64,000 bases of DNA from Sphingomonadaceae bacterium (GTDB lineage Bacteria > Pseudomonadota > Alphaproteobacteria > Sphingomonadales > Sphingomonadaceae). Every line of letters starts with the position of its first letter. Position 1 is the stretch's first letter. Location of the stretch: positions 186,001-250,000 of the forward strand of contig JAJUHA010000001.1 of NCBI GenBank assembly GCA_029268145.1, written 5' to 3'. This document shows, one piece after another, positions 16,885 through 25,839 of this stretch. The position numbers and the translations under genes were made by a program. The notes under the pieces were generated by a model. It did no database searches, was not told the DNA's origin, and saw only the letters and a list, made by a program, of their open reading frames with translations.

Positions 16885-18004
16885 GGGCAGCCGCGAAGGC
16901 GCGAAGGTCAGCCAGCAGGAGGTCGGGCTCCTCGAGCCCCGCGAAATGGCCGCCGCGGGGCATGTCGGTCCAGTGGACCACATGATAGCCGCGCGCGACC
17001 ATGGTGCGCGGCGGGAAGGCGAGGAGATCGCGCGGGAAGGCGGCAACGCCAGTCGGCACCTCGATTCGCCGGCCTTCGGGAATGGTGAAGCCGCCCTCCA
17101 GGAACATGCCGCGATAGAGCCAGGTCGCAGTCGCGAAGCTCCGCGTCGTGAGGTAGATCATGATGGTGGCAAGCAGCGTGTCGAGCGGGAAGGGCGGCGC
17201 GACGATGGTGCCCCGCGTGTCCGACCAGCCGCAGTATTTCTCGGCGAGCCAGGCGGCGACGCCCATGGGTGAGTCCATCATGGCAAAGCCCAGCGACTGC
17301 GGCTTGGTCGCCTGGAGCTGGAGATAGCCGGTCTCGGTCGCCCGGATGGTCCGGGCCCAGCGGAGCCATTCGCGCTCCTCGGCCGTCCGGGGGGACATGT
17401 CGGCCGCGCGCAGGCCATAGCCGTTGAGGTGGAGCCCGATGAGCCGGGGCGAATCGAGCCCGAGCCAGCCGCCGATCACCGAGCCCCAGTCCCCGCCCTG
17501 GTAGAGGTAGCGGTCGTAGCCCAGCGCCGCCATCAGCCGGTCGTAGAGGCCGGCGACCGCGCGCGGGCCGATGGGGGCCGGCGGCGCGTCGGACCAGGCG
17601 TAGCCCGGAAGCGAGGGGGCAACGACATGGAAGGCGGGCGCGCCCGGGTCCTCGGGCGCGGCGAGCCGCTCGTAGAGGGCGTCGAACTCGAGGATAGAGC
17701 CGGGCCAGCCATGGGCGATGAGAAGCGGGATGGCATCGGCCCGCGGCGAGCGCAGATGGACGCAGTGCAGGGTCGGCGCACCTTCCAGCGGCACGCGGAG
17801 CTGGGGCAGGCGGTTCAGGTGGGCGACGACCGCCGGCCAGTCGAAGCCGTCGAGCCAGCGCTCCCGCAGCCGCTCCATGTAGGCCATGTTGGCGCCATGC
17901 TCCCAGCCATGGCCGGCCGGCTCGGGGAAGGGGCGCCACTCGGCGACGCGCCGGCGGATCCAGGCCGCCTCGTCCGCGTTCACGGGGATGGTGAAGGGCG
18001 TCAT
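16877..18004 (-). CDS. Epoxide hydrolase
   Basis: A 375-residue enzyme with the epoxide hydrolase N-terminal domain (MTPFTIPVNADEAAW onward) and an alpha/beta hydrolase core: oxyanion HGWPG, nucleophile Asp172 in GGDWGS, and catalytic His in GGHFAGLEEP near the C-terminus. Bacterial relatives open epoxides to diols, in the cytoplasm. The ATG overlaps the stop of the GMC oxidoreductase gene (ATGA), and its own end overlaps the exporter gene, so the three are translated as a unit. The physiological substrate is not evident. Confidence 0.88.
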   Translation of the reverse strand: MTPFTIPVNADEAAWIRRRVAEWRPFPEPAGHGWEHGANMAYMERLRERWLDGFDWPAVVAHLNRLPQLRVPLEGAPTLHCVHLRSPRADAIPLLIAHGWPGSILEFDALYERLAAPEDPGAPAFHVVAPSLPGYAWSDAPPAPIGPRAVAGLYDRLMAALGYDRYLYQGGDWGSVIGGWLGLDSPRLIGLHLNGYGLRAADMSPRTAEEREWLRWARTIRATETGYLQLQATKPQSLGFAMMDSPMGVAAWLAEKYCGWSDTRGTIVAPPFPLDTLLATIMIYLTTRSFATATWLYRGMFLEGGFTIPEGRRIEVPTGVAAFPRDLLAFPPRTMVARGYHVVHWTDMPRGGHFAGLEEPDLLLADLRAFAAALG

Positions 18005-19617
18005 GCCGCAGCGCGGACCCGACGCTCGGCGCGGATTGCAGCCGCCGTCTTCTCGGCGATCATGATGGTCGGCGCATTGGTGTTGCCCGAGACGAGGAAG
18101 GGCATGACCGAGGCATCGACCACCATCAGCCCCTCCACCCCGTTCACATGGAGCGCGGGCGTGCACACGGCATCCGGGTCGGCGCCCATGCGGCAGGTGC
18201 CGACCGGGTGGTAGATGGTCTCTGCCCAGGCGCGGACCTTGGCGAGGAGCGCATCTCCTTCCACCCCCTCGCCTGGCCAGGCCTCCCCGGCATTGTAGCG
18301 GGCGAGCGCGGGCTGGCGGCCGATCCTGCGGGCGATGGCGATCCCGGCCAGCAGGGTGGCCATGTCCTCGGGCGCGTCGAGATAGTTGGGGTCGATCAGC
18401 GGGTGGGCGGCGGGATCGGGCGAGGCGAGGCGGATGGTGCCCCGGCTCTCGGGCCGGAGCTGGCAGACATGGACCTGGTAGCCATGCGCGGGCTGGACGC
18501 CGCCCACGCCGTGCGCATTGCCCATCACCGGCATGAAGTGCATCTGGATGTCGGGCGCGGCGAGGCCTTCGCGGGTCGCGACGAAGGCGCCCGCCGCCGT
18601 CGGCATGTAGCTGGCATTGCCCGTCTTCGCGACGATCCACTTGAGGGCCGAGACGATCTTGGTGACCGGATTGGCGTTGCCGTTCAAGGTGATGGGCTCG
18701 CGGCACCGCCACTGGACGATGATGTCGAGATGGTCCTGGAGGTTGGCGCCGACGCCGCGCCGGTCGGCAACCACCGGAACGCCGAGCGCGGCGAGATGGG
18801 CGGCAGGTCCAACGCCCGAGAGCATGAGGAGCTGCGGCGAATTCACGGCCCCGCCGGCGAGGATCACGCGCCGGGCCGCGATGTCCCTCGGGCCGTCGGC
18901 GAGGCGCACCCGCACCCCCGTGGCGCGACGGCCGTCGAAGAGCACGCGCTCGGCGAGCGCCCCCGTCAGGATGGAAAGGTTCGGCCGGCGGCGGACCTCG
19001 GGCGTGAGGTAGGCGCGCGCCGCCGAGCAGCGCTGGCCGTTGCGGATGGTCGAATCGTAGCTGCCCGCGCCTTCCATCCGTGGCCCGTTGAAGTCGTCGG
19101 TCGCCGGTATGCCGGCCTCGACGGCCGCGGCGATGAAGGCGTGGTTGAGTGGGTGGGGCAGCATCCGCCGGGTCACGGCGAGCGGCCCGCCGGTGCCGTG
19201 CCATTCGGAAGCCCCCCGATCGCTGTCCTCGGCGGCGCGGAACCAGGGCAGAACGTCGGCCCAGCCCCAGCCGGTGCAGCCGATCTGCGCCCAGCGGTCA
19301 TAGTCGGAAGGGTGGCCGCGGATGTAGACCATGCCGTTGATCGCCGAGGACCCGCCGAGCGCCCTGCCGCGCGGCCAGAACAGCCGGCGGCCATCGAGAT
19401 GGCGCTGCGGCACCGTCCAGTAGCCCCAGTTGAACTCGGACTTGTGCTCGGGCGGCAGGATCTGGGCGATCCCGGCCGGCATGTTGATGAGCATCGAGCG
19501 GTCATTGCCGCCGGCCTCGAGCAGGGTGACCCGGGTTCCGGGATCCTCGGACAGCCGCGCTGCAAGCGCGCAGCCGGCCGAGCCGGCACCGACGATCAGG
19601 AAATCCTGCGGGTCCAT
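18001..19617 (-). CDS. GMC-family FAD-dependent alcohol dehydrogenase
   Basis: A 538-residue flavoprotein of the glucose-methanol-choline oxidoreductase family. It has the FAD-binding FLIVGAGSAGCALAARL at the N-terminus, the GMC signature WPRGRALGGSSAINGM, a second signature with SGVGPAAHL, and the active-site HPVGTCRMG followed by SGNTNAPTIMIAE with the second catalytic residue (Asn). It resembles choline and aliphatic/aromatic alcohol dehydrogenases; the actual alcohol is unknown. It is the first gene of the operon with the epoxide hydrolase and EamA exporter, which suggests a small catabolic or detoxifying pathway. Confidence 0.88.
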   Translation of the reverse strand: MDPQDFLIVGAGSAGCALAARLSEDPGTRVTLLEAGGNDRSMLINMPAGIAQILPPEHKSEFNWGYWTVPQRHLDGRRLFWPRGRALGGSSAINGMVYIRGHPSDYDRWAQIGCTGWGWADVLPWFRAAEDSDRGASEWHGTGGPLAVTRRMLPHPLNHAFIAAAVEAGIPATDDFNGPRMEGAGSYDSTIRNGQRCSAARAYLTPEVRRRPNLSILTGALAERVLFDGRRATGVRVRLADGPRDIAARRVILAGGAVNSPQLLMLSGVGPAAHLAALGVPVVADRRGVGANLQDHLDIIVQWRCREPITLNGNANPVTKIVSALKWIVAKTGNASYMPTAAGAFVATREGLAAPDIQMHFMPVMGNAHGVGGVQPAHGYQVHVCQLRPESRGTIRLASPDPAAHPLIDPNYLDAPEDMATLLAGIAIARRIGRQPALARYNAGEAWPGEGVEGDALLAKVRAWAETIYHPVGTCRMGADPDAVCTPALHVNGVEGLMVVDASVMPFLVSGNTNAPTIMIAEKTAAAIRAERRVRAAA

Positions 19618-19700
19618 CGACAATCCTCCCGCGCCCGTCCTACGCGCTTGCCTTGGCGAGACAAGCCTCCCAGAGGGGCGGGGCCAATCGGAGGACGGCC

Positions 19701-20666
19701 ATGGAGACACGCGCGCTGCAGTTCCGCACCACGGGTGGGCCGGAGGTGCTCGAGGAGGTCCGCCTCGCCGTGCCCGATCCGGGCGCTGGGGAGGCCCGCG
19801 TCCGCCACAGCGCGATCGGCGTGAACTTCATCGACACCTACCATCGCAGCGGAGTCTATCCCGCCACCCTGCCCTGCGTGCCCGGCATGGAGGCGTCCGG
19901 CGTCGTCGAGGCGGTCGGCGAAGGCGTCACCCATGTCGCGCCGGGTGACCGGATCGTCTATTTCGCGCCTATGCCCGGCGCCTACTGCGAGCGCCGCACC
20001 CTCGATGCCCGCTGGCTGGTGAAGCTGCCGGCGGCAATCGGGGACGAGGAGGCGGCCGCGGCCTGGCTCAAGGCCTGCACCGTCGAGTTCCTCGTCGAGC
20101 GCTGCGCGAAGGTGCAGCGCGGGGACACGGTGGTGGTGACGGCCGCCGCCGGCGGTGTCGGCCTTCTTTTGTGCCGCTGGCTTGCCGCCGTCGGGGCACG
20201 GGTGATCGCCGTCACCAGCAGCGCGGAGAAGGGCGCGCTGGCAGAGGCCGCCGGCGCGCACCATGCGCTGGGCTATGCCGACATGCCCGCGCGCATCCGC
20301 GAGCTGACCGGCGGGCGCGGCGCCGAGGTCGTCATCGACGGCGTCGGCAGGGCGACCTTCGATGCCGCGCTCGACAGCCTCGCCCGGCGCGGTCTCCTCG
20401 TCAGCTTCGGCAATGCCTCGGGCAAGGTCGGGCCGGTCGACTTCGGCATCCTTGCCGCCAAGGGATCGCTGTTCACCACCCGGCCGACCCTGTTCGACTA
20501 TTACGCCACGCCCGAGGATTTCGCCGCCGGCACGGCCCGGGTGTTCGCGATGTGGGAGACGCTCGCGGTCGGCGTCGGCCAGCGCTACCCGCTCGCCGAG
20601 GCGGCGCGCTGCCATGCCGAGCTCGAGGCCCGGGCGACGACCGGCTCGTCCATCCTCATCCCCTGA
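19701..20666 (+). CDS. qorA: NADPH:quinone oxidoreductase, zeta-crystallin-like
   Basis: A 321-residue medium-chain reductase without the zinc ligands of alcohol dehydrogenases. It has the GroES-like N-terminal half (INFIDTYHRSGVYP, PGMEASGVVEAVGEGV) and a Rossmann half with AAAGGVGLLLCRWLAAVGA for NADPH binding. Relatives reduce quinones by one electron or act on enones. The ATG has a GGAGGA ribosome site about 5 bases upstream. It diverges from the GMC operon and its 3' end overlaps the convergent TerC gene by 11 bases. Confidence 0.9.
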   Translation: METRALQFRTTGGPEVLEEVRLAVPDPGAGEARVRHSAIGVNFIDTYHRSGVYPATLPCVPGMEASGVVEAVGEGVTHVAPGDRIVYFAPMPGAYCERRTLDARWLVKLPAAIGDEEAAAAWLKACTVEFLVERCAKVQRGDTVVVTAAAGGVGLLLCRWLAAVGARVIAVTSSAEKGALAEAAGAHHALGYADMPARIRELTGGRGAEVVIDGVGRATFDAALDSLARRGLLVSFGNASGKVGPVDFGILAAKGSLFTTRPTLFDYYATPEDFAAGTARVFAMWETLAVGVGQRYPLAEAARCHAELEARATTGSSILIP

Positions 20667-21321
20667 GGCTGGCGGTTCCGGCGGCCGCGGCGAGCGTGTC
20701 GACGATGGGGGCGACCTCGACACCGCCCTCCCAGATCATCTTGAGCGCGACATAAAGGATGATGAGGACGCCGAGCCAGCCGATCCACCGGTAGCGCTCG
20801 ATGAGCCGCGCGATGACGTTTGCGGCGACCCCCATCAGGATGACGGCGAGCACGATGCCGATCACCATCACCTCGGGATGATCGCCCGCGGCCGAGGCAA
20901 CCGCGAGCACATTGTCGAGGCTCATCGAGACGTCGGCCACCGCCACCGCCCAGGCCGCGCCCCAGAAGCTCTTGGGGGATGGCGGCGCGTCGTGGACCAC
21001 CACGCCGCTGTCGAGGACCACGCGCGTGTCGGGCCGAAGCTCGCGATACATCTTCCAGGTCACCCACAGCAGCAGCAGCCCGCCGGCCAGCCGCACGCCG
21101 ATGATGTCGAGCAGCTGGTTGATGATGAGGGCGAAGCCGATGCGAAGCACGAGGGCGGCGACCACCCCGAACATGATGACCCGGCGCCGCTGCTCGGGCG
21201 GCAGGCCGGCGGCAAGCGCGCCGACGACGATGGCATTGTCGCCGGCGAGTGCGATGTCGATGAGGATGACGAGCGCGAGTGCGCGCAGCGCGGACGGGTC
21301 CGCCAGGAACGCGAGATCCAT
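20656..21321 (-). CDS. TerC/YjbE-family integral membrane protein
   Basis: A 221-residue membrane protein with about seven hydrophobic segments and the two conserved acidic sites of the TerC family: IDIALAGDNAIVVG near the N-terminus and VADVSMSLDNVLAVA in the second half. The family is linked to metal homeostasis (manganese or calcium efflux, tellurite resistance). There are no other ter genes nearby, so a role in tellurite resistance is unlikely to be its main one; manganese efflux during protein secretion is the current view for some relatives. Confidence 0.88.
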   Translation of the reverse strand: MDLAFLADPSALRALALVILIDIALAGDNAIVVGALAAGLPPEQRRRVIMFGVVAALVLRIGFALIINQLLDIIGVRLAGGLLLLWVTWKMYRELRPDTRVVLDSGVVVHDAPPSPKSFWGAAWAVAVADVSMSLDNVLAVASAAGDHPEVMVIGIVLAVILMGVAANVIARLIERYRWIGWLGVLIILYVALKMIWEGGVEVAPIVDTLAAAAGTASLRG

Positions 21322-21384
21322 GGTGCCGCCGCCGGTAGCGCAGTCAGGGGCCTGCGTTAAGGCCCAATCCGCCGGCAGGCCGCG

Positions 21385-21412
21385 GCCGGCGGGTCACGCC
21401 CTGCCCGCCGGC
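21385..21412 (-). terminator. Stem-loop directly after tRNA-Leu
   Basis: A 9-bp GC stem (GCCGGCGGG with its complement) and a 10-base loop begin immediately after the CCA end of the tRNA gene. There is no T-tract after it, so it may act in termination or as a processing boundary rather than as a classical intrinsic terminator. Confidence 0.45.
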
Positions 21413-21501
21413 TGGTGCGGACGGCGGGGATCGAACCCGCACTGCCCCATCGGGCAAGCGGATTTTAAGTCCGCTGCGTCTGCCAGTTCCGCCACGTCCG
21501 C
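21413..21501 (-). tRNA. tRNA-Leu (anticodon UAA)
   Basis: An 89-base tRNA gene including an encoded CCA end. The acceptor stem pairs GCGGACG with CGTCCGC; the anticodon stem GCGGA/TCCGC encloses the loop CTTAAAA, so the anticodon is TAA, reading UUA leucine codons. A long variable arm (TTGCCCGATGGGGCAG) and the T-arm GCGGGTTCGATCCCCGC complete the leucine class II structure. UUA codons are very rare in these genes, so this tRNA serves a minor codon. No integrase or duplicated att-like 3' end lies next to it. Confidence 0.97.
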
Positions 21502-21571
21502 ATGCCAGTCCCCCGGTTGGTGCGTGGCGCCCGGCCGGCCGGGCGCGAGGGGCCCCAGGCGCGGCGTACGC

Positions 21572-21856
21572 TCACCCCCGCGCGTTCAGCCTGTCGCGCA
21601 GCTCCTTGCCGGCCTTGAAATGGGGCACCCGTTTCGCCTCGACGGCAACGGCAACTCCGGTGCGGGGATTGCGGCCGGTGCGCGGATCGCGCGCCCGGGT
21701 CGAGAAGGCGCCGAAGCCGCGCAGCTCGACCCGCCCCCCCGCCGCGAGCGTCTCGGTGATCGAGTCGAGGATGGTTCCCACGATCCGCTCCGCATCCTTG
21801 AGCGTGAGGTGGGGGTTGGCGTCAGCGATCTTCTGGACGAGCTCGGACCGGATCAT
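21572..21856 (-). CDS. ihfB: Integration host factor subunit beta
   Basis: A 94-residue DNA-bending protein of the HU/IHF family. It begins [17 protein letters not shown] and contains [26 protein letters not shown], where the conserved GRNPRTG loop intercalates into the DNA minor groove. IHF acts as an alpha/beta heterodimer in nucleoid structure and often assists sigma-54 promoters, which need DNA bending. The order cmk-rpsA-ihfB is conserved from E. coli to alphaproteobacteria and supports the beta-subunit call over HU. A 20-bp perfect palindrome at 21527-21546 lies just downstream. Confidence 0.93.
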   Translation of the reverse strand: MIRSELVQKIADANPHLTLKDAERIVGTILDSITETLAAGGRVELRGFGAFSTRARDPRTGRNPRTGVAVAVEAKRVPHFKAGKELRDRLNARG

Positions 21857-21982
21857 GACGACGTGCTCCCCTTCCCGGCGGCATTCTCGCGATGCGCGCC
21901 AAGGCGGGGCACTATGGCCCGGCCGTGTCCCCATGGTCAAGCAAGAGGACCCGGCCGGCCACTCCGGCCCCGCGCGGGGGCG

Positions 21983-23668
21983 TCAGCCGTTTTCCCGCGC
22001 CTTGTTGAGAGCAGCCCCGAGGATGTCGCCGAGCGACGCACCCGAGTCCGACGAGCCATATTGCGCCACCTGCTGCTTCTCCTCGGCAATCTGCATCGCC
22101 CGGATGGAGAAGTTCGGCCGCTTGCCGCGCTCGAAGCCGACGACCATGGCGTCGATCTTCTGGCCGACCTGGTAGCGCTCCGGCCGCTGCTCGTCGCGGT
22201 CGCGCGAAAGATCGGTACGCCTAATGAAGCCGGTCGGGCCATCCTCGCCCACCTGCACCTCGAGGCCGCCATCCTTCACTTCGCGGACGGTGACGGTGAC
22301 GATCTCGTTCTTGCGGAGCTCCTTCGATCCGCCTTCGCTCGCCTGCTTGATGCCGAGCGAGATGCGCTCGCGGTCGACATCGACCTCGAGCACGCGCGCC
22401 GTCACCACGTCGCCCTTGCGATACAGCGACAGCGCCGCCTCGCCGGTCAGGCCCCAGGCGATGTCCGACATGTGGACCATGCCGTCGACATCGCCGTCGA
22501 GCCCCAGGAACAGGCCGAACTCGGTCGCGTTCTTGACCTCGCCCTCGACGAGCGTGCCCACCGGATGCTCCTCGGCGAACTTCTCCCACGGGTTGCGGGT
22601 GGCCTGCTTGATGCCGAGCGAGATGCGGCGCTTGTCGGCGTCGACCTCGAGGATCATCACGTCCACTTCCTGGCTCGTCGAGACGATCTTGCCGGGATGG
22701 ACGTTCTTCTTGGTCCAGCTCATCTCGGAGACATGGACGAGGCCCTCGATCCCGGGCTCGAGCTCGATGAAGGCGCCATATTCGGTGATGTTGGTGACCC
22801 GGCCACGAAGCTTGGCGCCCACCGGATACTTGGCCGCCGCACCCTCCCACGGGTCGTTCTCGAGCTGCTTCATGCCGAGCGAGATGCGCTGCGTCTCGCG
22901 GTTGATGCGGACGATTTGCACCTTCACCGTGTCGCCGATGCTGATGACTTCGCTCGGGTGCTGGATGCGCTTGTAGCTCATGTCGGTGACATGGAGGAGG
23001 CCATCGATGCCGCCGAGATCGACGAAGGCGCCATAGTCGGTGATGTTCTTGACCACGCCGTCGATGATCTGCCCCTCGTGCAGCGACTGGATGAGCCCGG
23101 TGCGCGCCTCGGCGCGGCTTTCCTCGAGGATGGCCCGGCGCGAGACGACGATGTTGCCGCGCTTGCGGTCCATCTTCAGGAGCTGGAAGGGCTGAGGGAT
23201 GCCCATGAGCGGCCCGACGTCGCGGACCGGCCGGATGTCCACCTGGCTTCCGGGCAGGAACGCGACGACACCGCCGAGGTCGACGGTGAACCCGCCCTTG
23301 ACCCGGCCGAAGATGGTGCCCTCGACCCGCTCGCCGGCCGCGAACTGCTGCTCGAGCTTGTCCCAGGCGGCCTCGCGCCGCGCGCGATCGCGCGAGAGCA
23401 TCGCCTCGCCGAGCGCATTCTCGACCCGGTCGACATAGACCTCGACCTCGTCGCCCACGGCCACCTGCGGCTCGCCCCCGGGGCCTGCGAACTCGCGCAG
23501 CGGCACCCGCCCTTCCGACTTCAGCCCGACATCGATGACCACCAGGTCATTCTCGATCGCGGTCACCCGCCCCTTCACCACGCGACCTTCGAAGGACCGG
23601 CTGGTGCCGAGCGATTCTTCCAGAAGTGCCGCGAAATCCTCGCGGCTGGGCATTGCCATGGTTGCCAT
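21983..23668 (-). CDS. rpsA: 30S ribosomal protein S1
   Basis: A 561-residue protein with six S1/OB-fold RNA-binding repeats, for example GRVTAIENDLVVIDVGLKSEG, GVVKNITDYGAFVDLGGIDGL and GRVTNITEYGAFIELEPGIEGL. S1 unfolds mRNA and brings it to the 30S subunit. The length is right for alphaproteobacteria. The start is the ATG at 23668 (MATMAMPSRED); a TTG lies just upstream. The gene has its own promoter region of about 110 bases after the cmk terminator. Confidence 0.97.
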   Translation of the reverse strand: MATMAMPSREDFAALLEESLGTSRSFEGRVVKGRVTAIENDLVVIDVGLKSEGRVPLREFAGPGGEPQVAVGDEVEVYVDRVENALGEAMLSRDRARREAAWDKLEQQFAAGERVEGTIFGRVKGGFTVDLGGVVAFLPGSQVDIRPVRDVGPLMGIPQPFQLLKMDRKRGNIVVSRRAILEESRAEARTGLIQSLHEGQIIDGVVKNITDYGAFVDLGGIDGLLHVTDMSYKRIQHPSEVISIGDTVKVQIVRINRETQRISLGMKQLENDPWEGAAAKYPVGAKLRGRVTNITEYGAFIELEPGIEGLVHVSEMSWTKKNVHPGKIVSTSQEVDVMILEVDADKRRISLGIKQATRNPWEKFAEEHPVGTLVEGEVKNATEFGLFLGLDGDVDGMVHMSDIAWGLTGEAALSLYRKGDVVTARVLEVDVDRERISLGIKQASEGGSKELRKNEIVTVTVREVKDGGLEVQVGEDGPTGFIRRTDLSRDRDEQRPERYQVGQKIDAMVVGFERGKRPNFSIRAMQIAEEKQQVAQYGSSDSGASLGDILGAALNKARENG

Positions 23669-23778
23669 CAAGCGCCTTCCGTTGCTGTTCCTGCCTGCCG
23701 GTTGTCTCCGGCGGTCTGTTCGGCAGCCCGGGCCCCATTGCCCGCGCCACCGTTCCGGCGGGACGCCGGCCCTGTCAC

Positions 23779-23817
23779 AAACAAAAAAGGCGCAGGCAGG
23801 AAAAGCCCTGCCGGCGC
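23779..23817 (-). terminator. Rho-independent terminator after cmk
   Basis: On the minus strand an 11-bp stem with one mismatch (GCGCCGGCAGG / CCTGCCTGCGC), loop GCTTTT, is followed by CTTTTTTGTTTG. It begins about 5 bases after the cmk stop and separates cmk from rpsA. Confidence 0.85.
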
Positions 23818-23821
23818 GGCG

Positions 23822-24460
23822 TCAGGAAGCCGGGCCCAGACGGTCCACCACGCACGCGATGGCCCGCCGAACGGCGGCGTCCTTATCAAGGTCCGTGGTG
23901 TCGAGCAAGATGGCGTCATCGGCCATCCGGAGCGGTGCCGACGCGCGGTCGCGATCCCGGGCGTCGCGGGCGCGGATGTCCGCCTCGACCGCGGCGAGCC
24001 CGGCCTCGCCGTCGGGTGCGCCCAGCTCGAGCCAGCGGCGGCGGGCGCGGATCTCGGGGGTCGCGGTCACGAACAGCTTCACGGCTGCGTCGGGGGCAAT
24101 GACGGTGCCGATGTCGCGGCCGTCGAGGACGGCGCCGCCGGGCTGGCCGGCGAAGCCGCGCTGGAACGCGAGCAGCGCCTGGCGCACTTCGGGGTGGGCG
24201 GAGATGCGCGACGCGCGCTCCGCGGTTTCGGCCGTCCGCAGCGCGGGATCCTCGAGCAGCGACAGGTCGAGCCGCGACGCCAGCCGGCCAAGGGCCGTGC
24301 CATCGTCCGCCGGCACCTCCTCCCGCTGCGCGGCGAGCGCAACGGCGCGGTAGAGCGCGCCCGTGTCGAGGTGGGGAAGCCCGAAGTGCCGCGCCAGCGC
24401 CCGCGCAATGGTGCCCTTGCCCGACGCTGCCGGGCCATCGACCGCGATGACGAGGCCCAC
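23822..24460 (-). CDS. cmk: Cytidylate kinase
   Basis: A 212-residue nucleoside monophosphate kinase that phosphorylates CMP and dCMP with ATP. The N-terminus has the P-loop [16 protein letters not shown], then [13 protein letters not shown] and the CMP-binding [11 protein letters not shown]. The start is a GTG, 3 bases after the glutathione peroxidase stop, so the two are probably co-transcribed. Position upstream of rpsA is the conserved bacterial arrangement. Confidence 0.95.
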   Translation of the reverse strand: MGLVIAVDGPAASGKGTIARALARHFGLPHLDTGALYRAVALAAQREEVPADDGTALGRLASRLDLSLLEDPALRTAETAERASRISAHPEVRQALLAFQRGFAGQPGGAVLDGRDIGTVIAPDAAVKLFVTATPEIRARRRWLELGAPDGEAGLAAVEADIRARDARDRDRASAPLRMADDAILLDTTDLDKDAAVRRAIACVVDRLGPAS

Positions 24461-24463
24461 GGG

Positions 24464-24943
24464 CTAGAGCAGCTTCGCGATCTTCGGCGCGATGTCCTCG
24501 GGCCTGACGGTCGGCGCGAAGCGTTCGACCGGCTGGCCCTCGCGGTTGACGAGGAACTTGGTGAAGTTCCACTTGACCGCGCGCGAGCCGAGAAGGCCGG
24601 GCGCCTCCTCCTTGAGCTGGGCCCAGAGCGGATGGGTGCCGGGCCCGTTCACCTCCACCTTGGCGAACATCGGGAAGCTCACCGGGTAGCTGGTCTGGCA
24701 GAAGGTCGCGATGCCGGCCTCGTCGAGAGGCTCCTGGTTGGCGAACTGGTTGCAGGGAAAGCCCAGCACGGCAAAGCCGCGGTCGGCGAACTGGCGGTGG
24801 AGCGCCTCGAGACCGGTGAACTGGGGCGTGAAGCCGCAGCGCGAGGCCGTGTTGACGATGAGCAGCACCTTGCCGCGATAGTCCTCGAGGCTGACGTCGC
24901 GGCCATCGAGGGTGCGCGCGCGATGATGGTAGATGTCGCTCAA
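24464..24943 (-). CDS. Glutathione peroxidase (cysteine type)
   Basis: A 159-residue thiol peroxidase of the glutathione peroxidase family. The peroxidatic residue is Cys36 in NTASRCGFTPQF, followed by LGFPCNQFANQEP with the resolving Cys and conserved Gln, and the catalytic Trp/Asn in VKWNFTKFLV. Bacterial cysteine forms usually use thioredoxin rather than glutathione. The start is probably the TTG at 24943 because it has a GGAGAGCCGGAG ribosome site and gives the standard N-terminus; the frame upstream runs into the terminator of the preceding gene. cmk follows after 3 bases. Confidence 0.9.
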   Translation of the reverse strand: MSDIYHHRARTLDGRDVSLEDYRGKVLLIVNTASRCGFTPQFTGLEALHRQFADRGFAVLGFPCNQFANQEPLDEAGIATFCQTSYPVSFPMFAKVEVNGPGTHPLWAQLKEEAPGLLGSRAVKWNFTKFLVNREGQPVERFAPTVRPEDIAPKIAKLL

Positions 24944-24992
24944 CTCCGGCTCTCCTCCCGCCCCCGGCTGCGCATTGCAACAGCAGCGGCGC

Positions 24993-25026
24993 AAAGAAAA
25001 GGCCCGCCGGCGGATGCCGGCGGGCC
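24993..25026 (-). terminator. Rho-independent terminator after the Bax-inhibitor gene
   Basis: On the minus strand a perfect 11-bp stem (GGCCCGCCGGC with its complement), loop ATCC, is followed by TTTTCTTT. It lies 22 bases after the stop of the Bax inhibitor-1 family gene and is one of the strongest terminators in the window. Confidence 0.9.
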
Positions 25027-25048
25027 CGCGTTGCGGCAAGGGGCTGCG

Positions 25049-25798
25049 CTACTCGCGCTCGCCGAGAAAGTTCAGCAGGAAGCTGAACATGTTGATGAAG
25101 TCGAGGTAGAGGGTGAGCGCACCCATGATGGCCGATTTGCCCGCCATCTCGGTGCCCGCGACATAGTCGTACATCTCCTTGATCTTCTGCGTGTCATAGG
25201 CGGTGAGCCCGGCGAAGATCAGCACCCCGACGGCCGAGATGACGAAGGCGAGCGCGGGCGAGCCGAGGAACAGGTTGAGCAGCATGGCGACCAGAAGCCC
25301 CACCACGCCCATGATGAGGAAGGTGCCGAGGCCCGAGAGATCGCGCTTCGTCGTGTAGCCCCAGAGGCTGAGGCCGGCGAAGGCCGCCGCGGTCGCGAAG
25401 AAGGTCGTCGCGATCGAGGTGCCGGTGTAGCGCAGGAAGATGGTCGACATCGACAGGCCCATCACGGCGGCGAACGCCCAGAACATCGCCTGGGCCGCCC
25501 CTTCCGACATCCGATGGATGCGGAAGCCGAGGCCGAACACGAAGGCGAGCGGCGCCAGCATGACGATCCAGCCGAGGAGCGAGGGCGCGCCGGTTGCGGG
25601 ATTGAACAGCATGGCGACCGTGCCGGTCATCGCCATCCCGAGCGCGACCAGGCCGGTCAGCAGCACGCCCGAGACCATGTAGTTGTAGACCGACAGCATG
25701 TGGGACCGCAGCCCGGCGTCATAGGCGACGCCCGCGACGCTCCCTCGACCGCGACCAAGCACAGGACCCGCAAGACGGGGATCCACGCGATTGTTCAT
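25049..25798 (-). CDS. Bax inhibitor-1 / YccA family membrane protein
   Basis: A 249-residue protein with about seven membrane segments; recognisable features are the segment MLAPLAFVFGLGFRIHRMSEG and the C-terminal half with GVLIFAGLTAYDTQKIKEMY, the BI-1 signature with its conserved aspartate. Family members form pH-dependent calcium leak channels (BsYetJ) or modulate FtsH proteolysis (YccA). The ATG at 25798 has a GGAGAG ribosome site 5 bases upstream; two GTG codons directly before it are less likely. The gene is monocistronic, between its own promoter and a strong terminator. Confidence 0.92.
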   Translation of the reverse strand: MNNRVDPRLAGPVLGRGRGSVAGVAYDAGLRSHMLSVYNYMVSGVLLTGLVALGMAMTGTVAMLFNPATGAPSLLGWIVMLAPLAFVFGLGFRIHRMSEGAAQAMFWAFAAVMGLSMSTIFLRYTGTSIATTFFATAAAFAGLSLWGYTTKRDLSGLGTFLIMGVVGLLVAMLLNLFLGSPALAFVISAVGVLIFAGLTAYDTQKIKEMYDYVAGTEMAGKSAIMGALTLYLDFINMFSFLLNFLGERE

Positions 25799-25839
25799 CA
25801 CCACTCTCCGTTGTGCCGGCCATGTCCGGCAGTGGCTCC

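Noticed and set aside
20656-21321. A tellurite-resistance locus based on the TerC-like gene
   Set aside because: A single TerC-family gene without terA, terB, terD or terZ is common and usually linked to metal homeostasis.
21413-21501. tRNA-Leu as a possible integration site for a mobile element
   Set aside because: No integrase, no repeated 3' tRNA end and no change in composition on either side; flanking genes are housekeeping genes.
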